Shown: piece by piece, positions 26,011 through 34,252 of the stretch
Numbering within the stretch: the stretch's first letter is position 1
Layout: each line of letters opens with the position of its first letter
NCBI RefSeq assembly: GCF_003938605.1
Contig: NZ_RHWX01000006.1
Coordinates: 124,001 to 188,000 of the forward strand
Direction: 5' to 3'
Length of the DNA stretch: 64,000 nucleotides
Source of the DNA: Brevundimonas sp. 357
GTDB lineage: Bacteria; Pseudomonadota; Alphaproteobacteria; Caulobacterales; Caulobacteraceae
Made by a program: the position numbers and the translations under genes
Notes under the pieces: model-generated
Told to the model about the DNA's origin: nothing
Database searches by the model: none
The model's input: only the letters and a program-made list of their open reading frames with translations

Positions 26011-26572
26011 GGGCGCCCTCGATCACGGCCTGATAGACCAGCGACCGATCCGGCCCGCGCGTCATGTGCAGCAGCACCCAGGTCGAACCCTTGCGCGCCA
26101 CGACCACCCGCAGCTGATCGTTGAACACGCCGTCGGCGAACCCGGCGGGCGCGACCTTGTCGCTGAGCAGGATCAGCGACCCCATGCCCGAGCCGCAGCG
26201 GGCGATGCCGGTGCAGGCGAAGACGGTTTCATAGCCGCCCTCGCGCAGAGCTTCCTCATAGTGGCGCGCCATGTCGATCGGCGCGACGGCGGGTCGGATG
26301 GCGTAGTCCAGGTGGCTGATCTGGCCCTGCAGGCGCAGGGCGCTTTCCGGGGCGGCGCCTTCGGCCACCGGGCCGGTCGGCAGGGTGATCTCGGCCACCG
26401 ACAACTGACGCCAGGCGCGGATGCGCGCGCCGTCCATGCGCGGCAGGTCGTCATGGTCTCGCGCGCCTCGCACGTCCTGCTCGACCGGGGGCGGGGCAGG
26501 CGAGGCGGCGGACGCCGCAAGGGGCGCGACGGCCGTCAGGACGGCGAGGACGAAGGCGGGGAGGCTACGCAT
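25997..26572 (-). CDS. Hypothetical secreted protein
   Basis: A 191-residue protein with an N-terminal signal peptide (residues 1-22, ending ASAAS). The rest is soluble and predicted periplasmic, with two cysteines (FACTGIARCGSG) that could form a disulphide. I do not recognise a domain. It overlaps the methyltransferase gene, so the two may be functionally linked. No promoter can be named with confidence. Confidence 0.75.
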   Translation of the reverse strand: MRSLPAFVLAVLTAVAPLAASAASPAPPPVEQDVRGARDHDDLPRMDGARIRAWRQLSVAEITLPTGPVAEGAAPESALRLQGQISHLDYAIRPAVAPIDMARHYEEALREGGYETVFACTGIARCGSGMGSLILLSDKVAPAGFADGVFNDQLRVVVARKGSTWVLLHMTRGPDRSLVYQAVIEGARELD

Positions 26573-26638
26573 GACGACAAGCTAGGGGCCGCCGAAGGCG
26601 CTGGCAACAAAGTCAGGACAGGCTGATAAAAAGTTAGG

Positions 26639-26677
26639 TTGACATGACATAAAGGCGGTGTAAGGTGTACCTTACAC
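26639..26677 (+). promoter_or_regulatory. Promoter and palindromic operator of XRE/membrane pair
   Basis: A -35 box TTGACA (26639-26644), a 16-bp spacer and a -10-like TAAGGT (26661-26666). The -10 overlaps a perfect palindrome GTGTAAGGT-GT-ACCTTACAC at 26658-26677, 20 bp before the ATG of the membrane protein. A repressor bound there would block transcription. The downstream XRE regulator is the obvious candidate, giving autoregulation by inference. Confidence 0.7.
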
Positions 26678-26696
26678 AAAGTCAGGAGCGCCTGCC

Positions 26697-27104
26697 ATGT
26701 TGACCCTTTCCAAACAACAGACCCCCGCCGGGCGCCGCTACGTCCTGCGGACCTTCGCCTTTATGGTCCCCTATGTGGCGATCTGCGTGGCGATGATGAC
26801 CACCGACGCCTTCGACGGCGTGATGGGACGACCTGCGGGTTGGGTGCTGGCGGCCGCCGTGGCCGCTCCGGTCATCGGCCAGATCTGGGCGACGCTGGCG
26901 CTGATGCGGGAAAGCGATGAGTTCGTGCGCATGGTCACGGCCAAGCAGTTCATCATCGCCTCCGGCCTGGCGATGGCGGCCGCGACCTTCTGGGGCTTCG
27001 GCGAGACGTTCGCCGGGGCGCCGCATCTGCCGGCCTGGCTGATCTATCCGCTGTTCTGGGCGGCCTTCGGCCTGGTTTCGCCCTTCATCCGGTCGTCGAA
27101 CTGA
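26697..27104 (+). CDS. Hypothetical multi-pass membrane protein paired with XRE regulator
   Basis: A 135-residue protein with about four membrane helices (residues 17-38, 47-68, 82-100 and 112-130). No known domain is recognised. It is often seen that such small membrane proteins are encoded with a short XRE regulator; here the ATGA overlap at 27104 couples them. Expression is probably controlled by the palindrome at 26658. Function is unknown. Confidence 0.8.
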   Translation: MLTLSKQQTPAGRRYVLRTFAFMVPYVAICVAMMTTDAFDGVMGRPAGWVLAAAVAAPVIGQIWATLALMRESDEFVRMVTAKQFIIASGLAMAAATFWGFGETFAGAPHLPAWLIYPLFWAAFGLVSPFIRSSN

Positions 27105-27301
27105 TGAAGAACCGGCTGAAACTGCTGCGCGTCGAGCGCAACTGGACCCAGGAGCAGCTGGGGCAGGCGCTGGGGGTGTCGCGCCAGGCGGTCAACGCCC
27201 TGGAGACCGAGAAGCACGACCCCTCGCTCGACCTGGCCTATCGCATCGCCGCCCTGTTCGAGCGGCCGGTCGAGGACATCTTCGAGAACCCGCATGCCTG
27301 A
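27104..27301 (+). CDS. Small XRE-family transcriptional regulator
   Basis: A 65-residue protein that is almost entirely a helix-turn-helix domain: LRVERNWTQEQLGQALGVSRQAVNALETEKHDPSLDLAYRIAALF gives the classic Cro/CI pattern, ending in FERPVEDIFENP. This is the YozG/plasmid-type family of short regulators. The start overlaps the previous stop (ATGA). It most likely binds the palindrome at 26658-26677 as an autorepressor. Confidence 0.92.
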   Translation: MKNRLKLLRVERNWTQEQLGQALGVSRQAVNALETEKHDPSLDLAYRIAALFERPVEDIFENPHA

Positions 27302-27344
27302 CGCGTAAAGTCAGGAAAACCTTACTTCATAATCTCCCGCTTCA

Positions 27345-27452
27345 CCGTCATCCTCGGGCTTGACCCGAGGATCGAGCCCCGCTGCGCGCGTCAGGTCGCT
27401 AGGGTCGCGCAGGCGGACCACCCGATCCTCGGGTCAAGCCCGAGGATGACGG
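27345..27452. repeat. 29-bp inverted-repeat pair, copy A
   Basis: Two perfect 29-bp inverted arms (27345-27373 and 27424-27452) separated by 50 bp. Each arm holds a hairpin CCTCGGG-CTTGA-CCCGAGG. The same arms occur at 44842-44948 with a different centre. This is a REP/BIME-like intergenic element that lies between the XRE gene and the alpha/beta hydrolase. Confidence 0.92.
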
Positions 27453-27498
27453 GGCGGGGGGAGCGATCAGTGAAGCGCCAACTCACAAAGGAAGAGCC

Positions 27499-28428
27499 AT
27501 GACCAAGATCTCCGCACCCGCCAAGACCCTGCGCGCCTTCATCCTGGCCGCCGCCGTCGGCTTCAGCGCCGCCGGCATCGTCTCTCCCGCCCAGGCCGAA
27601 CCGGCCCGCGTCGAGGCGCCCGCCTTCGTCTCCGATCGGCTGTCGGTCGAGGTGATGGGGCAGGGGCCGGACGTGATCCTGATCCCCGGCTTCGCCTCCT
27701 CGCGCGAGGTGTGGCGGCCGCTGGCCCGGCGTCTGTCGGCAACGCATCGCGTCCATCTGGTGCAACTGGCCGGTTTCGCGGGCGAGGCGTGGACGCACGG
27801 CGACGGCGCCTTCGTCCAGCCTGTCGTGGATGAACTGGCGCGCTATGCGGCGACGCTGGACCGGCCTGCCGTCATCGGTCATTCGATGGGCGGGCTCAGC
27901 GGCTTGCTGCTGGCGCAGCAGCATCCCGAGGCGATCAGCCGCGTGATGAGCGTCGACAGCCTGCCCTTCTTCAGCGCCATGTTCGGCCCGCAGGTCACGC
28001 CGCAGACAGCCGGGCCCTTCGCCGATCAGGCCGCCGCCTCCATCCTGAACGCGGACGATGCGGCCTTCCGTGCCCAGCAGGAACGCACCGCTGTCGGCAT
28101 GATGCGCGACGAGGCCGGGCGCGCCGCCATGGTCGACTGGTCGATGGCCTCGAACCGCCAGGCGATGGCCTCGGCGATCCGCGAGGTGATGACGACCGAC
28201 GCGCGCCCCGGTCTGGCGGCCATGACTACGCCGGTCTGGGCCGTCTACGCCTCGGACGCGGACGGCGGGGCGCCCGCCGCCATGGCCGACGCCCTGTGGA
28301 GCCGCGAATACGCCGCCCTGCCGGGCGTGACGCTGAAGCGCGTCGACGGCGCCCGGCACTTCATCATGGTCGATCAGCCTGACCGGCTGGACGCCCTGGT
28401 CGACGCCTTCCTGAAGCGCGAGGACTGA
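27499..28428 (+). CDS. Secreted alpha/beta hydrolase
   Basis: A 309-residue alpha/beta hydrolase with an N-terminal signal peptide (about residues 1-33, ending AQAEP). The nucleophile elbow GHSMGG gives Ser; the acid is likely the Asp in VYASDADGG and the base the His in DGARHFIM. The oxyanion segment is IPGFASSREVW. It is predicted periplasmic with an unknown ester or related substrate. It stands alone. Confidence 0.9.
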   Translation: MTKISAPAKTLRAFILAAAVGFSAAGIVSPAQAEPARVEAPAFVSDRLSVEVMGQGPDVILIPGFASSREVWRPLARRLSATHRVHLVQLAGFAGEAWTHGDGAFVQPVVDELARYAATLDRPAVIGHSMGGLSGLLLAQQHPEAISRVMSVDSLPFFSAMFGPQVTPQTAGPFADQAAASILNADDAAFRAQQERTAVGMMRDEAGRAAMVDWSMASNRQAMASAIREVMTTDARPGLAAMTTPVWAVYASDADGGAPAAMADALWSREYAALPGVTLKRVDGARHFIMVDQPDRLDALVDAFLKRED

Positions 28429-28435
28429 TCGCGGA

Positions 28436-29278
28436 TCAGGCGGCGGGCGCCTTCAGCCGCAGGTCGTCGGTAACGTCGCCCGCCTTGGTCGGGGCGCCCG
28501 CAAACTCGCCCGCGTATTCCGGCGACAGGGCGCTCTGGAAGGCCGACAGCGGCAGGGTCAGGTAATAGGCGCCCTCGACATAGGGGCCGACCGCATAGGC
28601 GTCGAGCAGGAAGGTCAGGCCGCCCGCCTTGCCGCGAACCGAGCCGGGCGCCAGGGTCACGGCCACGTCCTTCAGCTTGGGGCAGGCCCACATCTCGCCG
28701 CTGGTCGAGACCGGCTCGGCGCCGGGACGCTTGGTCTTGGCGGTGTTCACCGCCTGGCACAGGGCGCGCTCCAGGCCGGTCTTGTCGGCCTTGTCGGCGA
28801 ACAGGTCGGCGGCGGCGATGCGACGGGCCTCGGCCTTGTCCCACAGCAGGCCGGTGGCGACCGTGTTCGGGTGGGCGCCGCCCGAATAGTCGAAGTCGGT
28901 CCGCATCAGGCTGAACAGGCGGCCGGTCTCGATCGGGGCGCCGTAGACGATGGTCTTCTCATAGGGCGGCATGCCTTCGGGCGAACCGGCTTCGGTGCGG
29001 TCGGCCTGGGCGCCCTCGGCGTATTCCTTCAGCTTGGCCACCTCGTCGCGGTACAGCGGGGTGTAGAGCGCCGGATAGGACAGCACGTTTTCCGGCAGGC
29101 TCAGGCTGACCTTGGCGTAGGGTGTGGCGCTGTCGTACTTCAGCGGCCCTTCGACGGCGTGGGCGGAGGCGGCCGGCGCGGCGGGCGTCTCCTTCTTCTC
29201 ATTGCGCTGGCAGGCGGCGAGCGAGGCCGCGACGGCGGCGGTGACGAGAAGGACGCGAAGGGGGCGCGAAGGGATCAT
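28436..29278 (-). CDS. DUF3298/DUF4163-type lipoprotein
   Basis: A 280-residue predicted lipoprotein: the lipobox LAAC at residues 19-22 follows a basic N-terminus. The mature part resembles the DUF4163/DUF3298 (RsiV-like) module, with DFDYSGGAHPNTVATGLLWD as the signature and FLLDAYAVGPYVEGAYYLTLPLSAF near the end. RsiV homologues bind lysozyme; here no sigma-linked domain is present. It is anchored to a membrane facing the periplasm. The function is unknown. Confidence 0.85.
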   Translation of the reverse strand: MIPSRPLRVLLVTAAVAASLAACQRNEKKETPAAPAASAHAVEGPLKYDSATPYAKVSLSLPENVLSYPALYTPLYRDEVAKLKEYAEGAQADRTEAGSPEGMPPYEKTIVYGAPIETGRLFSLMRTDFDYSGGAHPNTVATGLLWDKAEARRIAAADLFADKADKTGLERALCQAVNTAKTKRPGAEPVSTSGEMWACPKLKDVAVTLAPGSVRGKAGGLTFLLDAYAVGPYVEGAYYLTLPLSAFQSALSPEYAGEFAGAPTKAGDVTDDLRLKAPAA

Positions 29279-29303
29279 GCCGGGCTCCTTTGGAACGGTT
29301 CGA

Positions 29304-30323
29304 TCAGAAAGCTAGGCCGTTGAACGCGATGGCGGCCAGAAGGATCAACCCCGCATCGCGATTTGATTTGAAAAGACGCAGGGAAAGTTCCGGGTCGTCC
29401 GGCCGCAACCGCCGCACCTGCCAGACGAAATGCAGGGCGTAGAGCGCCAGACCGACATAGAAGACCGGCCCCAGACCCGCGACGTAGCCCGCTGCGCCGG
29501 CCAGGGCCACGGCCAGGATGTAAAAGACGGCCACGCCTTCCTTGACCTTGCCGCCCAGCGCCCGCGCCGAGGACTTCACCCCGGCCATGACGTCGTCCTC
29601 GATGTCCTGAAGCGCGTAGATGGTGTCGTAGCCCAGGGTCCAGAAGATCCCGCCCGCGTAGAGCAGCCCCGCGGACAGGGCCAGGTTACCCATGCGGTTC
29701 AGCCCTTCCGCCATCCAGTAGCTGTCGCCGCTGAGCTTGACCTGCAGCACGTAGAGCCAGCCCAGGGCGAACAGCCCGCCCGTCGCCGCCGCGAAGCCCA
29801 GCAGGGCGCCCCAGTTGAAGGTCAGGCCCAGCCACGCCTGGGGCCACCAGGTGATGCGCTTCATGAAGGGATAGGCCGCCACCAGCCCCAGCGACAGGGC
29901 GCCCAGCAGCACCGACGTCAGGTTCATCGTCAGCAGAATGCACAGGCTGACCAGCGACAGGCCGCCGACGAAGGCCCAGGCCTGTTTGACGCTGATCTGG
30001 CCCGCCGGAATGGGGCGCAGGGCGGTGCGGGCCACCTGGGCGTCGAAGTCGCGGTCGACGATGTCGTTCACCGCACAGCCCGCGCCGCGCATCAGGGCCG
30101 CGCCGACGGCGAAGCCGACGACCAGCCACAGCTCATAACCGCCGAACGGCCGGTCATACTGGTTCAGCGCCAGCATGATCCCCTGCCAGCCGGGCAGCAG
30201 CAGCAGCCACGTCCCGATCGGCCGGTCGAAGCGGCCCAACTTCAGCCAGGGCTTCAGACGCTCGGGCGCATGGCGGTCGACCCAGTTCTGGCCGGCGGCG
30301 TCGGGAAGCGGGGCTGTGTTCAT
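29304..30323 (-). CDS. ubiA: 4-hydroxybenzoate polyprenyltransferase
   Basis: A 339-residue integral membrane prenyltransferase of ubiquinone synthesis. It has nine or so membrane helices and the two Asp-rich motifs: NDIVDRDFD (first, with Mg-diphosphate binding) and DIEDDVMAGVKSSA (second). The start at 30323 (MNTAPLPDAAGQNW) was chosen because the first membrane helix and the RPIGTWLLLLPGW motif follow at the normal distance. The frame continues upstream but overlaps the divergent MFS promoter region. Confidence 0.94.
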   Translation of the reverse strand: MNTAPLPDAAGQNWVDRHAPERLKPWLKLGRFDRPIGTWLLLLPGWQGIMLALNQYDRPFGGYELWLVVGFAVGAALMRGAGCAVNDIVDRDFDAQVARTALRPIPAGQISVKQAWAFVGGLSLVSLCILLTMNLTSVLLGALSLGLVAAYPFMKRITWWPQAWLGLTFNWGALLGFAAATGGLFALGWLYVLQVKLSGDSYWMAEGLNRMGNLALSAGLLYAGGIFWTLGYDTIYALQDIEDDVMAGVKSSARALGGKVKEGVAVFYILAVALAGAAGYVAGLGPVFYVGLALYALHFVWQVRRLRPDDPELSLRLFKSNRDAGLILLAAIAFNGLAF

Positions 30324-30450
30324 GCGAACCGTCTTAGCCCTCCAGGCGGCGCCGGGTGAAGGGGGCGCGTTTGATCGCAGTTTCATGAAGTTTCTCGCCG
30401 GAGCCGGACCCAGGCTGGACAGCGAGCGCCGTATCCCGCACTGGGCGCGA

Positions 30451-31647
30451 ATGGCTCGCAGCTCCATCCCCCGCAGCGTCTGGATTCTGGGCGTCGTCAG
30501 TCTGTTGATGGATGTCTCGTCGGAGATGATCCAGACGCTTCTGCCCATCTATCTGGTGGTGGGGCTCGGCGCTTCGGCGGTGATGATCGGTCTGGTCGAA
30601 GGCTTCTCCGTCGTCGTGGCGACGGCGGTGAAGTTCCTGTCGGGCTTCTGGTCCGACCGCATTGCGCGGCCCAAATGGCTGGCGGTGGCGGGCTATGGGC
30701 TGGCGGCCCTGTCCAAGCCGATCTTCCCCCTGGCGGCCTCGGTCGAGGGGGTGCTGCTGGCCAAGGGGGTGGACCGGATCGGCAAGGGCGTCCGCACCGC
30801 CCCGCGCGATGCCCTGGTCGCCGCCGTGACGCCGCCGGACATTCGTGGACGCGCCTTCGGCCTGAGGAAGTCGCTGGATACGGTCGGCGGTTTCGTCGGC
30901 CCTTTGCTGGCTATCGGGCTGATGGTGGTGCTGGCGAACGACATCAAGGCGGTGTTCTGGCTGGCCTCCATCCCGGCCTTCCTGGCCGTGGCCCTGCTGG
31001 TCGGCGGCGTGTCTGACCCGCCGCGCCCGGACGAGGCCGCCAAGAAGCCGCCCAGCCTGGAGGGGGCGCTGCGTCTGGACGCCGCCACCTGGACCATGAT
31101 CGCCCTGACGGCGGTGATTGGTCTGGCGCGGTTCAGCGAGTCCTTCCTGCTGATGAAGGGGCTGGACGTCGGCGTTCCCGCCGCCTTCGCGCCGGCGGCC
31201 ATCGTCCTGCTGCACCTGGTGTTCGGCCTGGCCGCCTTCCCGGTGGGGGCGCTGTCGGACCGCATCGGCCGCACCTCCCTGCTGCTGCTCAGCCTGGTCT
31301 TCCTGGCCGCCGCCGACGTGGCGCTGGCGCTGGCGAGCGATCAGGTCGTCTTCTATTTGGGCGTGGCGCTGTGGGGCCTGCACATGGGCTTTTCCCAGGG
31401 CCTGCTGATGACCCTGATCGCTGATGCGGCGCCCGCTCACCTGCGCGGCTCAGCGTTCGGCCTGTTCGCGCTGATCTCGGGCCTGATCGCTCTGCTGGGC
31501 AATGTGGCGGCGGGTCTGCTGTGGGACGGCTTCGGGCCGCAGGCGACCTTTGCGGTCGGCGCGGTGTTGAGCCTCGTCTGCGCCCTGGGCATCGCCGGGT
31601 GGATGCGGCTTCAGGCGGCGCACAGCCGCTCCAGCGCCTCGGAGTAA
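30451..31647 (+). CDS. MFS transporter
   Basis: A 398-residue major facilitator superfamily protein with 12 predicted membrane helices. The loop 2-3 region includes GFWSDRIARPK and the central loop FPVGALSDRIGR, in line with MFS signatures. An in-frame ATG at 30385 would add 22 residues; the chosen ATG (MARSSIPRSVW) is directly before the first helix. The substrate is unknown. Its end overlaps the convergent LytTR gene by 37 bp. Confidence 0.88.
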   Translation: MARSSIPRSVWILGVVSLLMDVSSEMIQTLLPIYLVVGLGASAVMIGLVEGFSVVVATAVKFLSGFWSDRIARPKWLAVAGYGLAALSKPIFPLAASVEGVLLAKGVDRIGKGVRTAPRDALVAAVTPPDIRGRAFGLRKSLDTVGGFVGPLLAIGLMVVLANDIKAVFWLASIPAFLAVALLVGGVSDPPRPDEAAKKPPSLEGALRLDAATWTMIALTAVIGLARFSESFLLMKGLDVGVPAAFAPAAIVLLHLVFGLAAFPVGALSDRIGRTSLLLLSLVFLAAADVALALASDQVVFYLGVALWGLHMGFSQGLLMTLIADAAPAHLRGSAFGLFALISGLIALLGNVAAGLLWDGFGPQATFAVGAVLSLVCALGIAGWMRLQAAHSRSSASE

Positions 31648-32537
31648 CGACGCGACAGCGGGGCCTCCAGCGCCCCCAGCTCCACGGTCCAGTCGCCTGA
31701 CCCTTCAGGCCGCAGGCCGGTCATTCGCGCAGCGTTGACCAACCAGCCCCGGTGCGTCCGCACGAAGCCGAAGCGCGCCAGCTCGCCCTCGACCGCCGCC
31801 AGGGTGACGCGCATCAGGGGCCTGCGCCCGTCGGCCAGCACGAACTCGACGTAGTTGCCCGCCGAGGTCGCGGCCAGAATGTCGTCCAGCGGCGCCCGGA
31901 TCAGCCGCGTCCCGTCGCGGATATCGAAGCTGACGGGCCGCAGCGGCGTCTCGCGCGCCTCGCGCAGGCTGCGCACGCCCCAGAAGACGCCGATGAACAG
32001 GGCGTAGCTCAGCACATCCTTCCGCAGTTCATAGATGAAGCGCTCGATAGGCGGGCCATAGTCATAGACCTCGCCCAGCAGGGCGTAGACGCCATGCCGC
32101 ATCGCCACCATCAGCACGACGTGCAGCAGGCTGTAGAGGCAGGCGGCGCCCAGATGCACGGCCAGAAACCGCCCTCGCGCCCGCCAGCCTTCGTGCAGCA
32201 GGGACGACGGCGCCGCGCCCGCCGCCCGCCACGGAAGCCAGATCACCAGCGCCAGCGCCAGGGCGCTGGACCCCTCCCACACCCACGGGGCCCATGCCCG
32301 CAGGCCAGGCCAGTCGGCCTGCACCGTCAAGGCGTTGACCACCAGGAAGCCCAGGGTGACGGCGATGATGATCGGCCCGCCGGTCAGCAGGTCGCGCCGG
32401 TCCGCCCCGTTCGTCCCGACAGACGCGCCGCTCGCCCCGGCGCTCCGCGATCCGGCCCCGCCGTCTGACCGAACGGCCCCGGCGCCTTGTCGGGCGCGGG
32501 GTGTCGGAGGCACGGCCGATGGCGTCGTTTCCGTCAT
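31611..32537 (-). CDS. LytTR-family membrane-linked DNA-binding regulator
   Basis: A 308-residue protein with about four membrane helices in the N-terminal two-thirds (roughly residues 50-195) and a C-terminal LytTR DNA-binding domain (about 205-305, ending VRTHRGWLVNAARM and SRRYSEALERLC). There is no receiver domain. It may sense membrane or small-molecule signals directly. Divergent from the acyltransferase at 32550, only 12 bp apart, so it may regulate that gene; this is inference. Confidence 0.87.
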   Translation of the reverse strand: MTETTPSAVPPTPRARQGAGAVRSDGGAGSRSAGASGASVGTNGADRRDLLTGGPIIIAVTLGFLVVNALTVQADWPGLRAWAPWVWEGSSALALALVIWLPWRAAGAAPSSLLHEGWRARGRFLAVHLGAACLYSLLHVVLMVAMRHGVYALLGEVYDYGPPIERFIYELRKDVLSYALFIGVFWGVRSLREARETPLRPVSFDIRDGTRLIRAPLDDILAATSAGNYVEFVLADGRRPLMRVTLAAVEGELARFGFVRTHRGWLVNAARMTGLRPEGSGDWTVELGALEAPLSRRYSEALERLCAA

Positions 32538-32549
32538 TTCAGGTCGCCC

Positions 32550-33611
32550 ATGTCCTCAGAACCCCTCGCACCCGAACCCCTCGCAGTCGCCCGCCGCCAT
32601 GACCTGGACTGGATCCGGGTCGGGGCCTTCCTGCTGCTGATCCTCTATCACGTCGCCATGTTCGTGATCGTGCCGCCGCAGTCCTATTACGAGGTGGTCG
32701 AGGCGGCTTCTGGGGTGGGCGTTGTCGATCCGGCGCGTTCGCCCTGGCTGGCCGACTTCTGGTTGAAATACGCCACGGCGTCCGGCGGCTGGTGCGACGC
32801 CGACGGCTGCCTGACCACGCCGACGTGGAACCACATGTGGTTCGTGGCCTATCTGTTCGTCTATAGCCTTGTGCTGGCCGGTCTGCTGGCGTTTGGGCGG
32901 GGGTTGCTGCCTGTGATCCAGTCAGGGCTGGAGCGCGCCCTGAAGGGCTGGGGCCTGCTGATCTGGCCGGTGCTGTGGCTGTTCCTGCTGCGCTGGACCC
33001 TGGCGCGGATCTTCCCGACGACCCACGCCCTGACTGACGACTGGTACAATCACGCGGTGTCGTTCAGCGCCTTCCTGTTCGGCTTCCTCAGCGTCCGCTC
33101 GGCGGGGCTGAAGGCGGCCTATGAGCGGCTGCGGCGACCGGCGCTGATCCTGGCCCTGTGCGCCTGGGCGGGATGGGCCGCCTATGCCTGGACCTATCGC
33201 GACAGCGGAACGCCGCCCGAAGCGCTGAGGGCCGCCATGCGCCTCGTCTATGCGCTGGATCAGTGGGCCTTCATCGCCGCCGTGCTGGGCTATGGCGCGC
33301 GTTATCTGAACCGGGGCGGGCCGTGGCTGCGCTATCTGACGGGCGGCGTCTTCTGCTTCTACATCGTGCATCAGACGATCACCGTGGTCGCGGCCTATCA
33401 CCTGTCGAAGCTGGGCCTGCCGCAGGGGCTGGAGGCGGGGCTGTTGATCGCCGTCACCCTCGGCGGCTGCTGGGCCGCCTATGAGGTCGCGCGTCGCCTG
33501 GGACCGCTGGGCCTGCTGCTGGGCGTGAAGACCCGCGCCGGGCTTGCGCCCCGGGATCGTCCCACTAGGCTCGACGGCCAGGAACATCAGCCGGTCGGAC
33601 AGGACGGATGA
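32550..33611 (+). CDS. Acyltransferase-3-family membrane protein
   Basis: A 353-residue polytopic protein with about ten membrane helices. The N-terminal RRHDLDWIRVGAFLLLILYHVAMFV segment is the family signature, with the catalytic-type His in ILYHVAMF. HNHMWFVAYLFVYSL-like and HQTITVVAAY stretches follow later. It likely transfers an acyl group to an extracytoplasmic sugar or lipid, as in the MdoC/OafA type. The ATG at 32550 is the best start. The stop overlaps the next gene (ATGA). Confidence 0.88.
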   Translation: MSSEPLAPEPLAVARRHDLDWIRVGAFLLLILYHVAMFVIVPPQSYYEVVEAASGVGVVDPARSPWLADFWLKYATASGGWCDADGCLTTPTWNHMWFVAYLFVYSLVLAGLLAFGRGLLPVIQSGLERALKGWGLLIWPVLWLFLLRWTLARIFPTTHALTDDWYNHAVSFSAFLFGFLSVRSAGLKAAYERLRRPALILALCAWAGWAAYAWTYRDSGTPPEALRAAMRLVYALDQWAFIAAVLGYGARYLNRGGPWLRYLTGGVFCFYIVHQTITVVAAYHLSKLGLPQGLEAGLLIAVTLGGCWAAYEVARRLGPLGLLLGVKTRAGLAPRDRPTRLDGQEHQPVGQDG

Positions 33612-34246
33612 CGACACGCACCAAGCCCCCATTCCCCTGGCTGCTGGCCTTGACCTGGCTGGTGCTGCTGGGCGCGGCTGTCGGGGGCTTCCTGACCGGC
33701 GAGTTCAGCGTCACCTTCGTCGGCGCCGGGACGTTTCTGCTGACCCTGGTTCCGTTCTGGCTGGCGCCGCGCATCGGGCTGAACCTGCCGATCGGCTTCG
33801 TCACCGCCATCGCCGTCTTCCTGTGCGCCACCCTGTTCCTGGGGGAGATGGGCGACTTCTACGAGCGCTATTGGTGGTGGGACGTGGTGCTGCACGGCGG
33901 CTCGGCCGTGGCCTTCGGCCTGGTCGGCGCCCTGTTGATGCTGATGCTGGTGCAGGGCAGCCATTTGAAGGCCGCGCCCCTGACGGTGGCCTTTTTCGCC
34001 TTCTGCTTCGCCGTGACCATCGGCGCCCTGTGGGAGATCTGGGAGTTCATGCTGGATCAGGTGTTCGGCCTCAACACCCAGAAGTCCGGCCTGGTCGACA
34101 CCATGTGGGATCTGATCGTCGATTCCATCGGCGCCCTGATCGGGGCGGGAGCCGGCTGGGCCTATCTGAAGGGGCGCGAAGGCGGGCCGCTGGTGCGGGC
34201 CCTGCGCGCCTTCATCGACAAGAACCGGCGCCTGTTCGGCGGCTGA
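33608..34246 (+). CDS. Conserved membrane protein (DUF2238/YjdF-like)
   Basis: A 212-residue protein with five or six membrane helices. The WWWDVVLHGGSAVAFGL and GALWEIWEFMLDQVFGLNTQKSGLVDTMWDLIVD stretches look like the DUF2238 (YjdF-type) membrane family. It is translationally coupled to the acyltransferase by an ATGA overlap, so the two products may work in the same envelope process. No enzymatic function can be stated. Confidence 0.8.
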   Translation: MTTRTKPPFPWLLALTWLVLLGAAVGGFLTGEFSVTFVGAGTFLLTLVPFWLAPRIGLNLPIGFVTAIAVFLCATLFLGEMGDFYERYWWWDVVLHGGSAVAFGLVGALLMLMLVQGSHLKAAPLTVAFFAFCFAVTIGALWEIWEFMLDQVFGLNTQKSGLVDTMWDLIVDSIGALIGAGAGWAYLKGREGGPLVRALRAFIDKNRRLFGG

Positions 34247-34252
34247 AGAGGC

